Shown piece by piece: positions 1-6,949 of a stretch of 6,950 nucleotides of DNA. The translations under genes and the position numbers were made by a program. The stretch lies in assembly GCA_016868485.1 (NCBI GenBank), contig VGGT01000101.1:1-6950 (forward strand), in the 5' to 3' direction. The DNA comes from Bacteroidota bacterium. Lineage in GTDB: Bacteria > Bacteroidota > Bacteroidia > UBA7662. Below the pieces are notes generated by a model. The model was given only the letters and a program-made list of their open reading frames with translations, made no database searches and had not been told where the DNA came from. How positions within the stretch are numbered: position 1 is the first letter of the stretch; every line of letters starts with the position of its first letter.

Positions 1-1504
1 AGCGCGAGGTTTCCATCATATTGAGGTAGAGCGTCCCAGCGTGTCCCCATGCCGGATCGTTCGATTCTGCGGCCGCCAAAGCCGCTGCGAACGCATCATC
101 GAGCCGCAAGGGCGACTCAACCGAGGCAATTTGCAAAGCCCGGCAGGCGTACTGCAGCACCTGACGCGTTTCTATACCCGTAACTTCATCAAAAAACCAG
201 GCACAACTGGTGTACATCAATTGGATGTGTCGGGCCATTTCCAGAAGCCTCAAAACCTTTGTGCGCCGCTCATCACGCACGGGAAAGTAGAGATGTTCCT
301 GAAGGAAGGCCTCCACATGTTCCTCACTGCGGTCGAGAATCACCCGGATGTAGGCATCGCGAATACGCCAGGGATCTGAGCAAAAAACCAGCATTTGCTT
401 CACATATTCATCCATCAGCTGATCGCGTAGATCATCAAATCCACGACGCAAGGGTGCCCGCCACCGCTGCTGCCATGCGGGATGACCCCCTGTAGCACAC
501 CCGCAATCGGCCCTCCAACGTTCCACGCCATGTGCGCAACTCCAGCTGGACTCCTCTACAATTTGTGCTTCGCAGACCGGCGGATGACGCTCAAGGAAGG
601 AGGCATAGTTAATCAGCGTGACCTCATCATCCTGATTCAACTTCCGCAGACACCAGGCCAGCGCCATGTCGCCGTTGCGGTGGTGGTGACCATAGGTCTC
701 ACCATCTGTAGCCACATGCAAAAACACCGGCTCTTTCTGCACGCCCCCCTGGGCCTCCTCCTTCAGTGCCTGTGCGAATGCCTCTCCGTCTTGAAGCAAT
801 CCATTAAAGGCGATGCGCTGGGATAGCCCGCCGTGGTAGAAGAACAGGGTAATGCTGCGCCCCGAAGGCAATCGGCATAGATACGGACGCAAGCTCAGCA
901 CATCGCGGTCATCGCCTGCTGCGCACCAATCATCCGTTGCCCAGCGCCTCCAAGCAGCCATTTGTCGACTCGCCAAAACCGTGAACTGCACACCCTCCTC
1001 GGCCAAAACCTCAAGGGTCTCTGTGTCGACAGCGGTTTCAGCCAGCCACATCCCCTCTGCCTTTCTCCCGAAGCGCTTTTGAAAGTCATAAAGACCCCAG
1101 CGCACCTGGGTTTGCTTATCGCGCCGATTGGCCAGGGGCATGATGATGTGGTTGTAGACCTGAGCCATAGCCGAACCTCGCCCCCATCGTTCCTCACTTT
1201 GTTGATCCGCTTCCCGTATCGATTCATAGACCTCGGGGGCGTTCCGTTCCAGCCAACTGAGCAGGGTTGGACCAAAATTGAAACTCATCCAGGCATAATT
1301 ATTCACGAGTTCTGCGATCTGATGTTCCTCATTGAGTACGCGGCTCACCGCATTGGGGCCATAACACTCGGCGGTAATGCGTTGGTTCCAATCGTGGTAG
1401 GGGTAAGCCGAATCCTGAATCTCAACGGCCTCCAACCAAGCATGTTCGCGGGGCGGCTGATAGAAATGACCGTGAATGCAGATATAGCGTTGATTGGGCA
1501 TCAT
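1..1504 (-). CDS. GH57-family glycoside hydrolase with DUF3536 (partial, C-terminus beyond left edge)
   Basis: This gene runs off the left edge; 501 codons are visible and none is a stop. The start is one of two consecutive ATG codons (MMPNQRYICIHGHFYQPP). The next codon upstream that matters is an in-frame TAA 27 bases before the first ATG, and no other start lies between. GH57 motifs are present: HGHFYQPP at residues 11-18 (HQP-like region I), GMWLAET at 151-157 with Glu156 as candidate nucleophile, and ATDGETYGHHH at 265-275 with Asp267 as candidate acid/base. A Cys-rich segment follows (Cys323, Cys334, Cys336, within SCAHGVERWRADCGC). From memory this arrangement matches the GH57/DUF3536 proteins of roughly 800 residues found in several bacterial phyla; I know of no established activity for them. 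There is no signal peptide, so it is probably cytoplasmic. It is last in the visible operon, which suggests an alpha-glucan substrate, but this is inference. Family assignment is strong; function is open. Confidence 0.9.
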   Translation of the reverse strand, partial: MMPNQRYICIHGHFYQPPREHAWLEAVEIQDSAYPYHDWNQRITAECYGPNAVSRVLNEEHQIAELVNNYAWMSFNFGPTLLSWLERNAPEVYESIREADQQSEERWGRGSAMAQVYNHIIMPLANRRDKQTQVRWGLYDFQKRFGRKAEGMWLAETAVDTETLEVLAEEGVQFTVLASRQMAAWRRWATDDWCAAGDDRDVLSLRPYLCRLPSGRSITLFFYHGGLSQRIAFNGLLQDGEAFAQALKEEAQGGVQKEPVFLHVATDGETYGHHHRNGDMALAWCLRKLNQDDEVTLINYASFLERHPPVCEAQIVEESSWSCAHGVERWRADCGCATGGHPAWQQRWRAPLRRGFDDLRDQLMDEYVKQMLVFCSDPWRIRDAYIRVILDRSEEHVEAFLQEHLYFPVRDERRTKVLRLLEMARHIQLMYTSCAWFFDEVTGIETRQVLQYACRALQIASVESPLRLDDAFAAALAAAESNDPAWGHAGTLYLNMMETSR

Positions 1505-1515
1505 TGATCTCGATG

Positions 1516-1528
1516 AACAAAATTTGTT
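1516..1528. promoter_or_regulatory. 13-base inverted repeat in the only real intergenic gap
   Basis: The 44-base gap between the amylase stop and the GH57 start contains AACAAA-A-TTTGTT, two perfect 6-base arms around one central base. The loop is too short for an RNA hairpin, so a protein-binding site is the only obvious role. On the coding strand the same stretch includes AAATTTTG, one mismatch from the TAnnTTTG minus-7 consensus of Bacteroidota, but it ends only about 13 bases before the ATG, which is close for a promoter. AT-rich palindromes of this size arise by chance, so this is a weak call. Confidence 0.2.
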
Positions 1529-1548
1529 TTAGGGCCGACCGGGCTGAT

Positions 1549-3432
1549 TCAATTGGGTGATTTTTTATACTCATAGATACGCGCACTTTTTCCCGGTATG
1601 GCCCATGGTTCATTCAGTAGTTGCTGGCTTTCGGTCGTCACTTCCTTCATTGCCTGAACACCATTTAGTGGCCCTGCTAGCCGATCCAGCGGCATCTGTG
1701 CTGCTTTTTGCGCGGCGTTCACCACCACCATGATGCCCCGATCAGGCAATTGCCGAAAATAAATGTACAGGTTATTCTCGGGCACCAACTGGAGCAACTG
1801 CCCTTCTTTCATCAATCGACCGTTTTTCTGGCGCCATAAGGCAAGGCGACGGATGTAATCGACCATTTCGTTCTGTTCGGACGTTCTACCGTCACGCTTG
1901 AAGGCATTCACTTGATCGCCCGGCCAGCCTCCGGGCATATCCTGACGAACATTCGTGGCACCCAATCCGGCATGATTTCCCATCAGCAGCTCCGACCCAT
2001 AATAGAGTTGGGGGATGCCCCTCATGGTCATCAACAGAACATGAGCCATTTTCATCCGCTCTAGATCAGCATTGAGGGATGCATAAACCCTCGAAACATC
2101 GTGGTTGTCGAGGAAAATATAGTGGTTGGTGGGAAAGGAGCCGTATAAACCATCCTGTGCCAGGGTGTAGTAGATGCGTCTAATGCCTTCATCCCATCCC
2201 TCTGCTTCCTGAAGTCCGGCCATGATGGCTCTATACAGGGGAAAATCTGTTATCCCAGGCAATTCTTGGGGCCGCGAATTGAGTTTATTTCCTTTAACCC
2301 AATAAGCCGATTCGGCCACGGTATGCACCCAAACCTCGCCTACAATTCCGAGTTTGGGAAATTCGCGCCGAAGCGCGGCCACGCAACGGTTCACAAAGGC
2401 CTCGTCGGGGTAGGCGTAGGTATCCAATCGAAGTCCATCCAATCCGGCGTATTCCACCCACCAGATGTTGTTTTGAATGAGGTAGCGGGCCAACCAGGGG
2501 TTTCTCTGGTTCAAATCGGGCATATGGGTGTCGAACCAACCTGTTTTCATCAGTCGGGCATCGTCCGGCAAGGCATAAGGGTCGATTTGGGTGGATGCTC
2601 TATAGCTGGTGCGTGTGAAGGCAGGCCAGCTGTGCAGCCAAGAAGAGTCAGGCAAATCCCTATTCAAGTGATGTTTGTCGCCCCAATGGTTGTGAATGAC
2701 ATCCATCACCAATTTCATGCCGCGACTCTTGAGGGAATCGGCCAAGGCAACGTACCCCTCGTTGGTGCCCAAGCGTGGGTCGATGCGGTAGTGGTCGGTG
2801 ATGGCGTAGCCGTGGTACGACTCTCGAGGCTGGTTGTTTTCCTGTACCGGATTCAACCACAAGGTGGTCACACCCAAATCCTGCAGGTAATCGAGTCGAT
2901 CAGCGATCCCTTGAAGATCACCTCCATGGCGTGCAATGTCGTTGCCTCGGTCGATTTCGGTCTGGTGCATCCCAGCGACTCGGTCGTTTGCGGTATCGCC
3001 ATTGGCAAAACGATCAGGCATGATGAGATAAACCAAATCGGAGGCATCTACGCCCCTACTCGATTGTTCTGGCCTGCGTCGGGCATGAAAAGTATACGGA
3101 ATGCGTTGTGTTTTGCCATTCAACTCCACCCGAAGGGTACAGGTTTGTGGGGTTATTCGGCTCATGCCAACCAGGTTCACGAATAGATAGTCGGGGTGCT
3201 CCAACTGCCTTTGCTCGATGATGCCCACCCCACTCAATCCCTCCAGGCCCAAACGTGCTTTGCCCAACCCCCTGCCATGAATCATTAACTGTAGGGTGTC
3301 TTGGGCCATTCCAGCATACCAATGGGGCGGATCGATGCGCAAATCTCGCCCCCAAACGCTGGCATGAATCAACAGCAGCGATCCCATAATGAAGCGAGGC
3401 AGCGTCCTCCGAAACCTATGGTTGTTTTTCAT
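1549..3432 (-). CDS. Secreted GH13 alpha-amylase, cyclomaltodextrinase/neopullulanase type (SusA-like)
   Basis: This 627-residue enzyme probably hydrolyses alpha-1,4-glucans, cyclodextrins or pullulan to short malto-oligosaccharides. An N-terminal signal peptide (about residues 1-28) is followed by a beta-rich N-domain (about 30-120) like that of cyclomaltodextrinases. The catalytic barrel starts at VYLIMPDRFANGD (134-146). GH13 motifs are complete: DVIHNH (244-249), GLRLD with nucleophile Asp337, GEVW with acid/base Glu366, and FLDNHD with Asp445. The MPDLN motif (304-308) is the fifth conserved region that marks the neopullulanase/oligo-1,6-glucosidase side of GH13. A C-terminal beta domain (about 535-625) ends in EYKKSPN. 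Length is normal for the secreted Bacteroidota form. The ATG overlaps the glgB stop as ATGA, so translation is probably coupled. No lipobox cysteine is seen, so it should be periplasmic or released rather than lipid-anchored. The exact substrate among cyclodextrin, pullulan and starch cannot be read from sequence. Confidence 0.93.
   Translation of the reverse strand: MKNNHRFRRTLPRFIMGSLLLIHASVWGRDLRIDPPHWYAGMAQDTLQLMIHGRGLGKARLGLEGLSGVGIIEQRQLEHPDYLFVNLVGMSRITPQTCTLRVELNGKTQRIPYTFHARRRPEQSSRGVDASDLVYLIMPDRFANGDTANDRVAGMHQTEIDRGNDIARHGGDLQGIADRLDYLQDLGVTTLWLNPVQENNQPRESYHGYAITDHYRIDPRLGTNEGYVALADSLKSRGMKLVMDVIHNHWGDKHHLNRDLPDSSWLHSWPAFTRTSYRASTQIDPYALPDDARLMKTGWFDTHMPDLNQRNPWLARYLIQNNIWWVEYAGLDGLRLDTYAYPDEAFVNRCVAALRREFPKLGIVGEVWVHTVAESAYWVKGNKLNSRPQELPGITDFPLYRAIMAGLQEAEGWDEGIRRIYYTLAQDGLYGSFPTNHYIFLDNHDVSRVYASLNADLERMKMAHVLLMTMRGIPQLYYGSELLMGNHAGLGATNVRQDMPGGWPGDQVNAFKRDGRTSEQNEMVDYIRRLALWRQKNGRLMKEGQLLQLVPENNLYIYFRQLPDRGIMVVVNAAQKAAQMPLDRLAGPLNGVQAMKEVTTESQQLLNEPWAIPGKSARIYEYKKSPN
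3349..3432 (-). other. Predicted Sec signal peptide of the amylase
   Basis: Residues 1-28 have a basic n-region (KNNHRFRR), a hydrophobic core (FIMGSLLLIHASVW), and possible cleavage after Ala24 or Gly28, just before the mature start RDLRIDPPHW. There is no cysteine near the cleavage site. The other genes whose N-termini are visible here (glgB and the GH57 gene) lack such a segment, so this is the only clearly exported product in the window. Confidence 0.8.
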
Positions 3433-5414
3433 CTTTCTTTCTTTTTTCGGTTGGGATGTATGGCGGAAGCAGCTCTTTTGGCGGCACCCGATGTTTTCTC
3501 TATCTCCACGGGTGCTTTTGGCTTTAGATACACGATGCCCAAAGGAGGAAGCGTGAGCATCAGCGAAAAAGGCATCCCTTGATAGGGAATGGGTTCTGAA
3601 TGCAATTCCTGTTCGTTCAGCACACCGCTTCCACCAAAATCTGGATGGTCCGAATTCAAAATCTCTTCATAAACGCCCGCTACCGGAACCCCAATTCTGT
3701 AGCCTTCCACTACCGTCGGGATGAAATGGCCAACAACCACGACCGGACGCTCGGTAGCATCGCGGCGCAAGAAAATGAGCACCGATTGCGAACGGTCGGT
3801 GCCATCGACCCACTGAAAACCTCGCTCGTTGTATTGGAGGGCATAGAGGGCAGGTTCCGTCCGGTATAGGGTATTCAAGCGCCGCATCATGTTTTGTATT
3901 CCACGGTTGGGGGAATCGCTGAGTAGGTGCCATGGCAAGCTCGAATCGTGGTTCCATTCGCTCATTTGGCCCATTTCTGCGCCCATAAAATGGAGCTTAG
4001 CCCCCGGATGCGCAAACTGAAAGCCAAACAATAAGCGAAGGTTGGCAAACATTTGCCATGCGTCGCCTGGCATTTTTCCCAGCAAGCTAGCCTTGCCGTG
4101 CACCACTTCATCGTGTGATAAAGCCAAAACAAATTGCTCAGAAAATGCATACATCAAGCCAAAAGTCAGTTTATCCTGGTGATAGGATCGATACAATGGG
4201 TTCTCTTTGAAATAGGACAAGGTATCGTGCATCCAACCCATCATCCATTTATACCCAAATCCCAATCCGCCGTGATCCACGGGTTTGGTGACGGCAGGCC
4301 ATGAAGTAGACTCCTCTGCAATCATTTGCACCCCCTCTACGCGGCCATATACTTCTGAATTGAGCTCCCTGAGGAAGGATACGGCTTCTAAGTGCTCATT
4401 TCCCCCGTAGCGGTTGGGCAGCCATTGCCCTTCCGATCGCGAATAATCGAGGTAAAGCATACTGGAAACCGCATCGACTCGGAGTCCGTCGGCGTGAAAC
4501 TCTTCCAACCAAAAGAGGGCGTTGGAAAGCAGAAATGACCGAACCTCCGGGCGGCCATAATCGAAAATTAGACTGTTCCAGTCGGGCTGGTAGCCTTTGC
4601 GCGGGTCGGGGTATTCATAGAGCCGGTCGCCTGTGAAGGCAGCCAGTCCGTGGGCATCGGCTGGGAAATGGGAAGGAACCCAATCGAGAATGACCCCGAT
4701 TCCTGCCTGATGCAATTGATCGATGAGGTATTTAAAGTCGGCCGGGCTCCCAAAGCGACTGCTGGGGGCGTAGTATCCGGTAATCTGATAACCCCACGAA
4801 CCAAAAAAAGGATGCTCCATCACCGGCATCAGTTCCACATGGGTGTAGCCCATATCGCGCACATAATCTGTTAATTCAATGGCCAACTCTCGGTAGAACA
4901 GCGAACGGTTGCCCTGTTCGGGATTCCTGCGCCAGCTGCCCAAATGAACCTCATAGATCGACATCGGATGGCTGTGCGTTTGACGACCCGCACGGGATGT
5001 CATCCAGTCCGCGTCATTCCATACATATGCATCATGATAGACTACCGAGGCTGTTCGGGGAGGGGCTTCCCACAACCGCGCCATGGGATCACCCTTTTCC
5101 AGTACACCCCCCCCGAAGTCTTTGCGGATTCCGTATTTATAACTTGTGTCAACTCCGAAACCAGGAATAAAACCTTCCCAAATGCCCGATCCATCAGCAC
5201 GGGGCAGCAGACAGTCGCTGCCGGGCGACCAATAATTATGATCGCAGAGAACCGAAACTTCCTCAACCCCAGGCGCCCAAATGGCAAAATAAGTGCCCGT
5301 CACTCCGTCTAACACTACAGGAAAGGCGCCTAATTTATCAAACAGCCGAAGGTGTCGGCCTTCACGAAACAGATGAATGTCGAGATCAGAAAGGGCTGAA
5401 TGGGGTTTTACCAT
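3429..5414 (-). CDS. glgB: 1,4-alpha-glucan branching enzyme, GH13, short form lacking the N1 domain
   Basis: This enzyme cuts alpha-1,4 chains and re-attaches them by alpha-1,6 links to give branched glycogen, in the cytoplasm. I start it at MVKPHSALSD (661 residues). An in-frame ATG 60 bases upstream would add only residues that lie inside the kinase gene and do not look like GlgB. The N-terminus LSDLDIHLFREGRHLRLFDKLGA begins at the second N-terminal domain, so the extra N1 domain of E. coli-type GlgB (about 730 residues) is missing. A CBM48 domain spans about 35-125 and the catalytic barrel begins near MSIYEVHLGSWRR (151-163). Motifs are DWVPSHF (244-250), GLRVDAV with nucleophile Asp314, AEEST with acid/base Glu367, and ALSHDEVVHGK with His434 and Asp435. 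All are intact. The C-terminal beta domain ends at GIVYLKPK (about 632), then comes a 29-residue Lys/Ala/Arg-rich tail. The start overlaps the kinase stop by 7 bases; the stop overlaps the amylase start by 4. Confidence 0.97.
   Translation of the reverse strand: MVKPHSALSDLDIHLFREGRHLRLFDKLGAFPVVLDGVTGTYFAIWAPGVEEVSVLCDHNYWSPGSDCLLPRADGSGIWEGFIPGFGVDTSYKYGIRKDFGGGVLEKGDPMARLWEAPPRTASVVYHDAYVWNDADWMTSRAGRQTHSHPMSIYEVHLGSWRRNPEQGNRSLFYRELAIELTDYVRDMGYTHVELMPVMEHPFFGSWGYQITGYYAPSSRFGSPADFKYLIDQLHQAGIGVILDWVPSHFPADAHGLAAFTGDRLYEYPDPRKGYQPDWNSLIFDYGRPEVRSFLLSNALFWLEEFHADGLRVDAVSSMLYLDYSRSEGQWLPNRYGGNEHLEAVSFLRELNSEVYGRVEGVQMIAEESTSWPAVTKPVDHGGLGFGYKWMMGWMHDTLSYFKENPLYRSYHQDKLTFGLMYAFSEQFVLALSHDEVVHGKASLLGKMPGDAWQMFANLRLLFGFQFAHPGAKLHFMGAEMGQMSEWNHDSSLPWHLLSDSPNRGIQNMMRRLNTLYRTEPALYALQYNERGFQWVDGTDRSQSVLIFLRRDATERPVVVVGHFIPTVVEGYRIGVPVAGVYEEILNSDHPDFGGSGVLNEQELHSEPIPYQGMPFSLMLTLPPLGIVYLKPKAPVEIEKTSGAAKRAASAIHPNRKKKER
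3433..3448 (-). promoter_or_regulatory. Purine-only tract before the amylase start, inside the glgB 3' end
   Basis: The 16 bases before the amylase ATG read GAAAAAAGAAAGAAAG on the coding strand, entirely purine, with no GGAGG. The same bases encode the basic C-terminus of GlgB (RKKKER). With the ATGA stop/start overlap, this probably serves as the translation initiation region by coupling or through an unstructured A-rich leader. The tract is seen directly; its role is inferred. Confidence 0.4.
5107..5114 (-). repeat. Eight-G homopolymer within glgB
   Basis: The coding strand carries eight consecutive G residues encoding Gly-Gly-Gly at GlgB residues 101-103, in the CBM48 region. The reading frame is intact in this sequence. 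One base gained or lost here would shift the frame early in the gene, so it is a potential slippage site or a sequencing-error site. No phase-variation role is shown. Confidence 0.6.
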
Positions 5415-6949
5415 AGCGATGCATTTGAGGAATTCAGGATGCTGTTGATGCCTTCCAGCGGGATGATTGCCCATTTTGGGCGGCTATTCAATTCATAACC
5501 AAGCTCGTAAACCGCTTTTTCGAGCATGTGCAGCTGCAGCAAAAATCGAAACTCATCAGGGTCACCAAGCTGAAAGGCTACCCCATCCAAATGCTGCATG
5601 TAGTTCGATAAAAAAAGCCGACAGACCGATTGGTACCACGATTCAATAGCAGCCCCATCGGCGCCTTCGAGTGGGACACCCGATTCGTCGAAATAATAGG
5701 CTACATAGGCAGCATAGTGAAACGAGCGCAACATTCCAGCCACGTCCTTTAAGGGCGAGTGACGGATCATTCGGTCGGCTACACTGCTCTCAGGTTCCCC
5801 TTCAAAATCCAAAATCCAAACATCATGTCCTTGCGCCATCACCTGACCGAGGTGATAATCGCCATGGATTCTGATGCGCTTACTCTGCAGTGGCTGGGTC
5901 GATAAGCCCGAAAAGCCCGATCGAATGCGTGCCGCATCATCGGCAAATGGCTGTGCCAACAAACGTGCCTTTTCACCAAGATTGACCCACGCATCCTTCA
6001 GAACGGCCAATCTACGGTCCACCAATTGATCGAAGTGGTGTTTCAAACCTTCGCGATACCCGGCATCGAACCCAGCCGTTGAAAAGTCGGATTCATGTTC
6101 AGGCACCCGCACCAAGCAGTTATGCATTTCTGCGGTACGCTTGGCCAGACGCTCTACCCATTCATTCAGCTGCTGATTGGCCTCTTCATGTGAAGCCGCT
6201 CGGCCTGACTTGAGCAACGACAACACCAATGCCCATAGGTCTCCCTGCCCTTCAATTTGCTGCTGCCAAATCCCTAAAGTCATCCGTGCACCCGAATCAG
6301 GTTGCCATTCGATTTCTCCACGGTATGCGGGCACTCGATCAAATCCGTATGCACTGAGGTAGCGCACCATACCCGGCTCGGGATTAACCTGCAAAAACAG
6401 CTTTCTGTATAACTTAAAAAACCACCGTTGTCCGTAGAGTAAGGATGTATTGCTTTGTTCAAATCCGGGTAAACGGCCATCAGGCAAAGGCATTGGTTGA
6501 TGCTGTAGATCGGCATGTGGAATGGCCACCCACCGACCCGTTGCATCCGAAAAATAGGGATGCTGCGTTATCGATTTTTGATGGACCCCGCCCCGAATCA
6601 TGGCCTCAAGCAGCCATGAACGGAAAGAAGGAACATAAACTGCATCCACCAAAACAGCGGTCGTTGTGCCCCGAACCTCCGCAACGACCGCTCCCGAGCG
6701 CGGTTCCGTACACTCAGCAACACAGGCCAGAATGAGCTGATAGGTCTCCGATTTTCCTGTACTAAAAAAAGTATCCAGAAAACAAAAAATGAATTCGCCC
6801 TGATCGCCTTGAACGTCCATTTTCCGAAGACTAACCCGACTTAATTTCCTTGCTTTTCCCGCAAACCAACGACAAGACAGAAGAAAATGCGGCAAAACGT
6901 CCGATTCGAACTTGGAGCGCGTGTCCTGTGACCATAAAAATGCCGGCCA
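5408..6949 (-). CDS. mak: Maltokinase (partial; probable C-terminal half of a TreS-maltokinase fusion)
   Basis: Maltokinase phosphorylates maltose with ATP to maltose 1-phosphate, the donor used by GlgE. The visible 513 residues stay open to the right edge. Numbering from the Leu of LPHFLLSCRWFAGKARKL, the WFAGKAR N-terminal motif is at 10-16, a nucleotide-binding segment EQSNTSLLYGQRWFFKLYRK at 146-165 (Lys161 a candidate ATP-binding lysine), the catalytic loop HGDYHLGQ at 344-351 (Asp346), the metal-binding DFEGEP at 363-368, and the family C-terminal signature EKAVYELGYELNSRPKW at 459-475. That Leu is encoded by TTG, which software could call a start, but the frame is open for 18 more codons with no in-frame ATG, GTG or TTG, and they read WPAFLWSQDTRSKFESDV, resembling the linker of TreS-maltokinase fusions. 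I therefore treat it as 5' partial. The kinase identity is secure; the fusion is inferred because TreS itself is outside the window. It overlaps glgB by 7 bases. Confidence 0.93.
   Translation of the reverse strand, partial: WPAFLWSQDTRSKFESDVLPHFLLSCRWFAGKARKLSRVSLRKMDVQGDQGEFIFCFLDTFFSTGKSETYQLILACVAECTEPRSGAVVAEVRGTTTAVLVDAVYVPSFRSWLLEAMIRGGVHQKSITQHPYFSDATGRWVAIPHADLQHQPMPLPDGRLPGFEQSNTSLLYGQRWFFKLYRKLFLQVNPEPGMVRYLSAYGFDRVPAYRGEIEWQPDSGARMTLGIWQQQIEGQGDLWALVLSLLKSGRAASHEEANQQLNEWVERLAKRTAEMHNCLVRVPEHESDFSTAGFDAGYREGLKHHFDQLVDRRLAVLKDAWVNLGEKARLLAQPFADDAARIRSGFSGLSTQPLQSKRIRIHGDYHLGQVMAQGHDVWILDFEGEPESSVADRMIRHSPLKDVAGMLRSFHYAAYVAYYFDESGVPLEGADGAAIESWYQSVCRLFLSNYMQHLDGVAFQLGDPDEFRFLLQLHMLEKAVYELGYELNSRPKWAIIPLEGINSILNSSNASLW

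Noticed and set aside
895..1275. A 126-codon minus-strand open frame starting MVQPCSVGWNG
   Set aside because: It is the same strand but a different frame from the GH57 gene; the GH57 frame matches the family throughout, so this is a shadow and not evidence for a frameshift.
962..1507. A 181-codon open frame on the plus strand and several shorter ones between 41 and 1082
   Set aside because: All are antisense to the GH57 gene, whose frame is open across the whole region and carries conserved GH57 motifs. Their translations look like antisense noise.
1505..1548. A rho-independent terminator after the amylase gene
   Set aside because: The gap has a short GC-rich patch, but I could not form a stem longer than about 3 pairs followed by a U tract, so there is no support for termination here.
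2266..3186. A 306-codon open frame on the plus strand, opposite the amylase gene
   Set aside because: It lies wholly antisense to a GH13 gene with complete catalytic motifs, and its translation shows no recognisable domain. It is best explained as a codon-bias shadow of the real gene.
5415..5474. An upstream in-frame ATG that would extend GlgB by 20 residues
   Set aside because: The extension lies within the kinase coding sequence and has no GlgB-like character, whereas MVKPHSALSD leads directly into the conserved GlgB N-terminus.
6893..6895. TTG as the true start of the kinase
   Set aside because: It would begin the protein exactly at the conserved LPxFL segment, while the frame stays open upstream with linker-like sequence. 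A start or fusion partner beyond the edge is more likely.
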